NCBI GenBank assembly: GCA_937899395.1
Contig: CALBPU010000101.1
Location: forward strand, 1-11,662
Length of the DNA stretch: 11,662 bases
Reading direction: 5' to 3'
From: an uncultured Fretibacterium sp.
GTDB lineage: Bacteria; Synergistota; Synergistia; Synergistales; Aminobacteriaceae
A program made the position numbers and the translations under genes. Below are positions 6,753 to 11,662 of the stretch, piece by piece. The notes beneath the pieces are model-generated. The model was not told the DNA's origin. It saw nothing but the letters and a program-made list of their open reading frames with translations, and searched no databases. Positions within the stretch are counted from its first letter, which is position 1. Each line of letters begins with the position of its first letter.

Positions 6753-6775
6753 TTATAGTAAGAATACTTAAAAAG

Positions 6776-6859
6776 TAACAGACCCCTCTGTCAAATCGAA
6801 AAAAAATTTGACATCTCCCCTAACTTAGGGGCGACAAGAAAACTAGCCGTCCCTGATAA
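6776..6859 (-). repeat. Short hairpin-rich intergenic repeat, copy 2, inverted
   Basis: Read on the minus strand this copy repeats the block order of copy 1 (9-77): TTATCAGGGACGGCT (6845-6859), the CCCCTAA/TTAGGGG palindrome (6817-6831), AGATGTCA, TGACAGAGGGG, and an end that weakly mirrors the beginning. It has about 8 extra bases between the first block and the palindrome. The second hairpin pairs TGTCAAAT (6789-6796) with ATTTGACA (6806-6813). Its inner pairs differ from copy 1 but remain paired. It fills the gap between the LplT-like gene and the convergent aldo/keto reductase gene and may help end transcription of both. Confidence 0.7.
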
Positions 6860-6889
6860 GGTAAGAGGAACCGTGAAACAGTGGAAGAG

Positions 6890-6928
6890 TTTGAATTTTT
6901 CAAGTGCTTTCACTATAAAATTTCAAAT
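6890..6928. terminator. Weak AT-rich hairpin downstream of the aldo/keto reductase operon
   Basis: TTTGAA-x-TTTT and AAAA-x-TTCAAA flank a small AGTG/CACT stem. The stem is mostly A-T pairs with internal mismatches, and the T-runs after it are poor. It is the only hairpin other than the repeat between the two converging genes, so it is listed as a weak candidate. Confidence 0.25.
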
Positions 6929-6940
6929 ATTAATCTCTTC

Positions 6941-8065
6941 TTAATCTTTGAAAGTCTCTGCAACTCTTACGAGTTCATCACGAATTTTTATATGTTGAGG
7001 ACATGCAGCTTCACAAGCTCCGCACTTGATACATTCTTCGGCTTTCTTATGGCCTTGTCCAACTACATTCCAATTTAACTGATGTTTCGCACTGTCATAA
7101 TTTTTGTAAAGCGTGTACATGTTCATTGATGTGAACGAACCTGAAATTCCTATGTCCATAGGGCAGACTTTCGCGCAATAATTACATGTTGTACAAGGTA
7201 TTACAGGAATTTTTGAGAGTTCAATTCTTGCTGCTTCGATAACTTTTTTCTGTTCGGGCGTTAAATGTTTGAAGCCTTTCATGAATGAAAGATTATCGCG
7301 CATTTGTTCTATGTTCGACATTCCCGACAAAACTGTTATAACTCCTTCAAGATCAGCCGCAAAACGTATAGCCCATGAAGCACATGAAACATTCGGATCA
7401 GCATCTTTCAAAATTTTTGCGACACTATCAGGAGGTGTTGCGAGATTTCCTCCTTTAACAGGTTCCATAATTATTACGGGCTTGTTATGTTTTCTAGCGA
7501 CTTCGTAACAGGCTCGTGATTGAATAGCAGGGTTCTCCCAATCTCCGTAATTAATTTGAAGCTGTACAAATTCCGCCTCAGGGTGTTTTGTCAAAATTTC
7601 TTCGAGCTGTTCAGGTGTAGAATGAAACGAAAATCCTAAATGTTTAATATTTCCCTTTTCCTTTTCACCTGAAAAATAATTCCATAAATCAAATTCCTCA
7701 AAAACTTTTGTGCGACCGTCTCCAAGATTATGAAGCAGATAAAAATCAAAATATCCCGCTCCACTTTGACGTAACGAAGTTCTATATTGTTCAAGGGCAT
7801 CTTCTTTTGTTTTACAGTTTATCCAAGCGGCGTTTTTAGTTGCAAGCTGAAATTTTTCTCTCGGATAACGTTCAACAAGAGCTTTTTTGATTGCCTCTTC
7901 ACTTCCGGGATATGCCCAAGCAGTATCAAAATATGTAAATCCTGCCGCTAAAAATTCATCAACCATTAATTTTGTCTGCTCAATATCTATTGTTTTTTCA
8001 TCAATATGAGGCAGACGCATTAACCCGAAACCTAATTTTCCGATTTCTTCACCTAAATATGACAT
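6941..8065 (-). CDS. Aldo/keto reductase with two C-terminal 4Fe-4S motifs
   Basis: This 374-residue cytosolic protein pairs an aldo/keto reductase barrel (about 1-280) with a ferredoxin-like tail. The classic catalytic tetrad can be assigned to D47 and Y52 (YFDTAWAYPGSE), K77 (ATKN) and H112 (YLLHN). The tail has two full cluster motifs, CTTCNYCAKVCP (C291, C294, C297, C301) and CIKCGACEAACP (C345, C348, C351, C355), enough for two 4Fe-4S clusters. Such fusions are common in anaerobes and are predicted oxidoreductases whose substrates and electron partners are mostly unknown. It is the last gene of the six-gene run, 27 bases after the coiled-coil gene. A GGGGGG tract 10 bases before the ATG is a weak ribosome site. 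Confidence 0.93.
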   Translation of the reverse strand: MSYLGEEIGKLGFGLMRLPHIDEKTIDIEQTKLMVDEFLAAGFTYFDTAWAYPGSEEAIKKALVERYPREKFQLATKNAAWINCKTKEDALEQYRTSLRQSGAGYFDFYLLHNLGDGRTKVFEEFDLWNYFSGEKEKGNIKHLGFSFHSTPEQLEEILTKHPEAEFVQLQINYGDWENPAIQSRACYEVARKHNKPVIIMEPVKGGNLATPPDSVAKILKDADPNVSCASWAIRFAADLEGVITVLSGMSNIEQMRDNLSFMKGFKHLTPEQKKVIEAARIELSKIPVIPCTTCNYCAKVCPMDIGISGSFTSMNMYTLYKNYDSAKHQLNWNVVGQGHKKAEECIKCGACEAACPQHIKIRDELVRVAETFKD

Positions 8066-8092
8066 AATTAATTTACCCCCCAGTAAATGTAA

Positions 8093-8410
8093 TTAATTTT
8101 GTTTTTCGAGAAACATTTTTCGTCTCTCTTCATTCCTTTGAATATCTTCTATTATACGCTCTCTATTCTCTTGTAAGTGTTTTTGATGTTGATTTTCGAT
8201 TGCCTTTTTTCGTTCACTTATTTTTCGCAATTCGGCGGATTTTTTAACCATGTCATTATGGCTGTCCCATATTTTCATTGTAGATTTATTGACACTGGAT
8301 TGAGTTGCCTCGTATAAATCCAGTGCTTCTTCTTTTGTTTGTGGAATTTTTTTCTCTGATTTGTAAGGGAGTTCGTCCCAAATGCTTCCGAACCTGTTAT
8401 CTACTTTCAT
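8093..8410 (-). CDS. Charged coiled-coil protein of unknown function
   Basis: I do not recognise this 105-residue protein. It has no signal peptide, membrane segment or cysteine. The first 40 residues hold a Trp/Pro segment (GSIWDELPYKSEKK) and a possible helix (TKEEALDLYEATQ). From about residue 50 to the end it is rich in Lys, Glu, Arg and Gln with heptad-like spacing, so a long helix or coiled coil is likely. Its ATG overlaps the TGA of the TSCPD gene by four bases (ATGA), so the two are probably translationally coupled. The position, in-frame length and AAAAGG upstream support a real gene even without a known family. It could be a small scaffold or nucleic-acid-associated protein, but nothing in the sequence decides this. 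Confidence 0.7.
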   Translation of the reverse strand: MKVDNRFGSIWDELPYKSEKKIPQTKEEALDLYEATQSSVNKSTMKIWDSHNDMVKKSAELRKISERKKAIENQHQKHLQENRERIIEDIQRNEERRKMFLEKQN

Positions 8411-8655
8411 GACGCTAAAGCCTTTTCGATGGCTATTGCGAGTTGATCAGCGCATGAAGTGCTTTTAGAGCCGCAAAGATTTCCGCGCAAAAGTTTTACG
8501 GTGTTACCAGCATCAGCACCTTCAAGAAGTTTTACGATTGCTCCGAGATTACCGGGACAACCTCCGACGAAATTAACATTATGAAGCTTTTTATCATCTG
8601 AAATTTCAAATGTGATTTTCTTTGCACAAATATTTTTCGGTTCAAATTCATACAT
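8407..8655 (-). CDS. TSCPD-domain protein, TIGR03905 type
   Basis: This small 82-residue protein consists of one TSCPD domain, named after a motif also found at the C terminus of some ribonucleotide reductases. Four cysteines stand at family positions: C10 (NICAKK), C33 (VGGCPGNL), C61 (LCGSK) and C68 in TSCAD. The last motif has Ala where the family name has Pro. The cysteines may bind a metal; no activity is established for stand-alone members. I start at ATG 8653-8655 (MYEFEPKNIC), six bases past the end of the dihydrouridine synthase gene, because the family begins this way. An in-frame ATG at 8710-8712 would add 19 unrelated residues read within the upstream gene. The ribosome site is weak (AGAAG inside the preceding gene), fitting coupled translation. 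Confidence 0.88.
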   Translation of the reverse strand: MYEFEPKNICAKKITFEISDDKKLHNVNFVGGCPGNLGAIVKLLEGADAGNTVKLLRGNLCGSKSTSCADQLAIAIEKALAS

Positions 8656-8660
8656 TTTTA

Positions 8661-9587
8661 TCAATCTTCTTTCAATATTTTTATAATCTCTTCCAACTTT
8701 ACTGCCATACATGCAAGATTTCTTTTTTCCGCACTCCCTTCAGTATCTCTTAACATGCTCGGCACAAAACGCTTCATTAAAACCAGTGCTTTATGCTCAC
8801 CTGAAACTTTTTCGGCTCTTTTGGCGAAGTTTATTAGTGCTTCAATTTTTTTATCGTAAGTTTTGAACGTCCCGTTAAATTCCTCGAACAAAAACGGATT
8901 AGCTATAGCTCCTCTGGCAAGCATTACAGCAACACAACCCATTGATAAATATTCCTGAATATCGTTTACTGTTTTAACATCTCCGCTTGCACTTATGTAA
9001 TTCGGGAAATTTTTTGCCGAAAGTTTCAATATGTTTTTATCCGCAAATCCTTCGTAACGTTGTGAAGCAGTTCGGCCATGTATACAGACATTATCGGCTC
9101 CTGCATTTAACAACATTTCAACAAATTTCAAAGTGTCGTTATCGTTTTCAAGTTTACGGATTTTAACCCAGACGGGCAAATTAAAATTTTTCAAACCCTT
9201 AACCATTTTGAAAGCTGTATCAGGTTTTTTGAGCAATGCCGAACCGCAATTATTTTTCGTGATTTTAGGCATTGGACAAGCCATATTAATTCCGAAAGCC
9301 GGAAATTTTTCGCAAATCTTTATTCTTAACGCCTGTTCAGCTCCTGACACCAAAATTTTTTCATCAGGCGCAAATAACTGAACTACCAAAGGAGCTTCAG
9401 TCGATGAAATTTTCAACATGTCAAAAGTTTTTTGATTATCACGAATTAAACCTGCACAGCTTATCATTTCGGTGTGGGTTAAAGCAGCTCCGAGTTCCGA
9501 AAAAAATTCTCGTACCGTTAAAGTTGTTACACCTGCTAAAGGAGCAAGGCATAAATTATTTTTGAGTTCAAGCCCTCCGATTAGCAA
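8661..9587 (-). CDS. tRNA-dihydrouridine synthase (Dus family)
   Basis: This 308-residue flavoenzyme uses FMN and NADPH to reduce uridines in the tRNA D-loop. The FMN barrel starts with LAPLAGVT (14-21). The catalytic cysteine is C104 in INMACPMPK. VKIRKL (141-146) and IHGRTASQRYEG (169-180) form the substrate and flavin sites, and ARGAIANPFLF (224-234) corresponds to the usual GRGALGNPW. Residues 199-203 read SASGD where DusB-like proteins usually have NGD. Length fits the family, which has a helical C-terminal domain. The start is a TTG at 9585-9587, giving MLIGGLELKN, a normal Dus beginning; AAGGG lies about 10 bases upstream. The gene overlaps the end of coaX by 20 bases. The Dus subtype is not certain. 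Confidence 0.93.
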   Translation of the reverse strand: MLIGGLELKNNLCLAPLAGVTTLTVREFFSELGAALTHTEMISCAGLIRDNQKTFDMLKISSTEAPLVVQLFAPDEKILVSGAEQALRIKICEKFPAFGINMACPMPKITKNNCGSALLKKPDTAFKMVKGLKNFNLPVWVKIRKLENDNDTLKFVEMLLNAGADNVCIHGRTASQRYEGFADKNILKLSAKNFPNYISASGDVKTVNDIQEYLSMGCVAVMLARGAIANPFLFEEFNGTFKTYDKKIEALINFAKRAEKVSGEHKALVLMKRFVPSMLRDTEGSAEKRNLACMAVKLEEIIKILKED

Positions 9588-10332
9588 TTATTTTAAGCCC
9601 TTCTAACGTCAGCCATTTATCAACGTAATCAATACTCTTTGAAACTTTAGCAATTAATCCGGCATGTCCTCCAGTTGCTATGACCTTTGAATTTTCGAGG
9701 CCAGGTTCGTTTTTAATCATCTCGACGATCCTGTCTGTTAATCCTGCATTGCCGAATAAAATTCCAGATTGTATTGCTTCTTCAGTGTTACGTCCGATTA
9801 CGCTTTCGGGAATCGACAAAGCAACTTGAGGAAGTTTTGCAGCCTTTGAGAACAAAGCAGAAATTCCCGAATTAAGACCGGGCGCAATAGCTCCTCCTAA
9901 ATATGCTCCGTCATTTGAAACAACATCAAAAGTTATAGCAGTCCCATAATCAGCAACGATTAAAGGCTTACCGTATTTTTCACGGCCTGCAACGGCATTA
10001 ACGATTCTGTCTGCTCCGACCTCACGAGGATTTTTACAGCGAACTTCCATTCCCGTATCACTCAACGCATTAACCTGTAACGGAACAACTCCGAAATAAT
10101 TTTTTATCGCTTCAGTCATTGAGAAGTCAAGAGAAGGAACTACGCTTGCAAACGCAGCAGCTTTTATATTTGAAGGATCGATATTTTTTGTTCGTAAAAG
10201 ATTTAACAAATATATTCCGAGTTCGTCAGCCGTATGAAGAATTGATGATAATCTCCAATGAGCAATCAAATTATCACCGTCAAAAATTCCTGCAACAGTT
10301 GTCGTATTTCCTGTATCAACTACTAATAACAT
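9568..10332 (-). CDS. coaX: Type III pantothenate kinase
   Basis: This 254-residue enzyme of the ASKHA fold catalyses the first step of coenzyme A synthesis, ATP-dependent phosphorylation of pantothenate. The phosphate-binding motif is DTGNT (6-10). GADRIVN (106-112) holds the catalytic aspartate D108, and DYGTAITFD (128-136) is the second phosphate loop, with Tyr in place of the common Phe. TGGHAGL near the C terminus binds the adenine side. Type III enzymes typically need a monovalent cation and are not inhibited by CoA. The ATG starts four bases after the flavoprotein stop. AGGGAG lies 17 bases upstream, far for a ribosome site, so coupling to the upstream gene is likely. Confidence 0.96.
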   Translation of the reverse strand: MLLVVDTGNTTTVAGIFDGDNLIAHWRLSSILHTADELGIYLLNLLRTKNIDPSNIKAAAFASVVPSLDFSMTEAIKNYFGVVPLQVNALSDTGMEVRCKNPREVGADRIVNAVAGREKYGKPLIVADYGTAITFDVVSNDGAYLGGAIAPGLNSGISALFSKAAKLPQVALSIPESVIGRNTEEAIQSGILFGNAGLTDRIVEMIKNEPGLENSKVIATGGHAGLIAKVSKSIDYVDKWLTLEGLKIIANRRA

Positions 10333-10336
10333 TTAT

Positions 10337-11578
10337 TTATTCATTTACACTCCCTGCTATATAACCTGTACTCCAGCAGACTTGAAGGTTAAAACCTCCC
10401 GAAGGCCCGTTAAGGTCTAAAATTTCGCCTGCTAAATATAAATTATCGCACAATTTTGATTTCATTGTTGAAGGATCAATCTCTTTTAAGTTTACACCGC
10501 CTCGAGTTACGACAGCATTATTAAAGCTCCAGAGGCCGTTAATGTTCATGCGAATGTCTTTTAACAAATTTACAAGATCATCAATTTCTTCATCAGCAAT
10601 ATATTCGACTGGTTTATCAAAAGGAATGTCGGAAAGTTCCAAAATTAATTTCACCATTTTCGCAGGAACTAATGAACGTGTTAATCCGAAAAATCTTTTA
10701 TGGCCTTGAAATTTTTGAATGTCGCGTTTAATTCTTTCGGTTAAAATTTCATGAGATAAAGTCGGTTTCAAGTCCAGCGAAAATTGTAACTCTCCGTTTT
10801 GTTCAGTCCAATCAGGAATATGTGAGCTTAAATCCATAACTATAGGGCCGCTTAAACCGAAATTAGTAAATTCCATTTCGCCAAATCTTTCATCAATCTT
10901 TTTCCCGTCAAGAATTACGTTAAGCCTGACGTTTCTGAGATTGCAGCCTTCAGCAAGTTTGACCCAAGTTTCTTGTGTTTTTACAGGGACTAAAGCAGGA
11001 AATAATTTCGTGATTGTGTGTCCTGCCTGTTGAGCAAATTTATAGCCGTCTCCTGTCGAGCCTGTTTTAGGATAAGATTTTCCGCCTGTCGCTAAAATAT
11101 ATTTGTCAGCTTGAAATTCATCATTCTCGGTTATTATGTAATCAATGTGAGAATTTTTGACTTTGAATGCTTTAACGGGAGTTGAGCGCATGATTTTGAC
11201 GTTAAATTTTTTGCACTGCATTATGAAAGCGTCTAAAACTCTCTTAGAACCTCCTGAAATCGGAAAAATTCTTTTGCCTCGTTCTTCAACTCCTTCAACA
11301 CCAATCCAGCGAAAAAATTTCACAGTATCAGCAGGAGAAAATTTACTGAAGGCCGAATATAAAAATTTTCCGTTGTCTCCATATTTTGAAATGAAAGTGT
11401 TGATGTCCGGTTCAGCATTTGTGAAATTACAACGTCCTCTTCCGGATAATAATAATTTTTCACCGACTGAACGATTTTTTTCGGCGATTGCGACGTTTTG
11501 ACCGAGTGAAGCCGCCCTGATAGCCGCCATTAATCCTGCTGCACCGCCGCCGATAATTAATGTGTCAAACTTTTCCAT
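10337..11578 (-). CDS. BaiN/HI0933-family FAD flavoprotein
   Basis: This 413-residue cytosolic protein belongs to the HI0933 (TIGR00275, BaiN-like) family. FAD binding is shown by the N-terminal Rossmann motif IIGGGAAGLMAA (8-19), by ATGGKSYPKTGSTGDG (163-178) and by the C-terminal LYLAGEILDLNGPSGGFN (380-397). The family motif GRGRCNFTN (47-55) carries C50. Members are predicted NAD(P)H-dependent oxidoreductases; one clostridial relative, BaiN, was reported to act on bile-acid intermediates, but most have no assigned substrate, so no specific reaction is claimed. Full length, no lesions. It is the first gene of the six-gene run. The nearest ribosome site (AAAGGAG, 11602-11608) is 23 bases before the ATG, unusually far, with no other in-frame start between. 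Confidence 0.93.
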   Translation of the reverse strand: MEKFDTLIIGGGAAGLMAAIRAASLGQNVAIAEKNRSVGEKLLLSGRGRCNFTNAEPDINTFISKYGDNGKFLYSAFSKFSPADTVKFFRWIGVEGVEERGKRIFPISGGSKRVLDAFIMQCKKFNVKIMRSTPVKAFKVKNSHIDYIITENDEFQADKYILATGGKSYPKTGSTGDGYKFAQQAGHTITKLFPALVPVKTQETWVKLAEGCNLRNVRLNVILDGKKIDERFGEMEFTNFGLSGPIVMDLSSHIPDWTEQNGELQFSLDLKPTLSHEILTERIKRDIQKFQGHKRFFGLTRSLVPAKMVKLILELSDIPFDKPVEYIADEEIDDLVNLLKDIRMNINGLWSFNNAVVTRGGVNLKEIDPSTMKSKLCDNLYLAGEILDLNGPSGGFNLQVCWSTGYIAGSVNE

Positions 11579-11662
11579 TTTATAATAATAAAAACTTTCA
11601 ACTCCTTTATAAACTACTACCTATTCCCTTCATAGCCGGAAAAAATCTAACCGGATCAAATG
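11579..11662 (-). other. Upstream region of the six-gene operon (cut by window end)
   Basis: This 84-base stretch precedes the flavoprotein gene. It contains AAAGGAG at 11602-11608 and a pair of CCGGA words near 11636 and 11653, but no convincing -35/-10 pair. A promoter may lie here in a degenerate form or beyond the window. Confidence 0.4.

Noticed and set aside
11599..11601. TTG directly after AAAGGAG as the start of a 14-codon leader before the flavoprotein
   Set aside because: No space between ribosome site and start codon, and it is out of frame with the gene.

Overview
The window is an AT-rich stretch of bacterial chromosome that carries ordinary housekeeping and transport genes. There is no phage, integrase, transposase, CRISPR array, rRNA or tRNA gene. 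AGGAGG-type ribosome binding sites, TTG starts and a sugar PTS suggest a Firmicutes-like anaerobe. An oxidoreductase with two ferredoxin-type clusters and a BaiN-type flavoprotein also point to anaerobic life. A transporter of the LplT type, usually found in bacteria with an outer membrane, hints at a diderm such as Negativicutes or Synergistota. That placement is inference and cannot be settled from this window alone.

Left part (1-2940): a short structured repeat and a strong bidirectional terminator lie downstream of a two-gene minus-strand operon. The operon encodes a HAD-family phosphatase, starting at a TTG codon, followed 23 bases later by a three-domain EIIBCA PTS permease of the sucrose/trehalose type. 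A good sigma70-type promoter reads into it, with a small palindrome between its -35 and -10 boxes. Middle part (2940-6940): a single gene for an exported thioredoxin-like protein (CPAC) converges on a minus-strand gene for a small secreted protein made of three ChW repeats, with a hairpin terminator between them. Back-to-back extended -10 promoters then serve the ChW gene and, on the plus strand, cysS, which is followed one base later by an LplT-like transporter gene. A second, inverted copy of the repeat lies just after the transporter.

Right part (6941-11578): six minus-strand genes are packed as one apparent operon, in transcription order: BaiN/HI0933-type flavoprotein, type III pantothenate kinase (coaX), tRNA-dihydrouridine synthase, an 82-residue TSCPD protein, a 105-residue charged coiled-coil protein of unknown function, and an aldo/keto reductase with two C-terminal 4Fe-4S motifs. 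Junctions range from 20- and 4-base overlaps to a 27-base gap. The mix of CoA synthesis, tRNA modification and redox enzymes looks like growth-linked co-transcription rather than one pathway.

I did not find a convincing new multi-gene system. The items most worth following are the short hairpin-rich repeat present in two inverted copies, the minimal three-repeat ChW secreted protein, and the unknown coiled-coil protein translationally coupled to the TSCPD gene.
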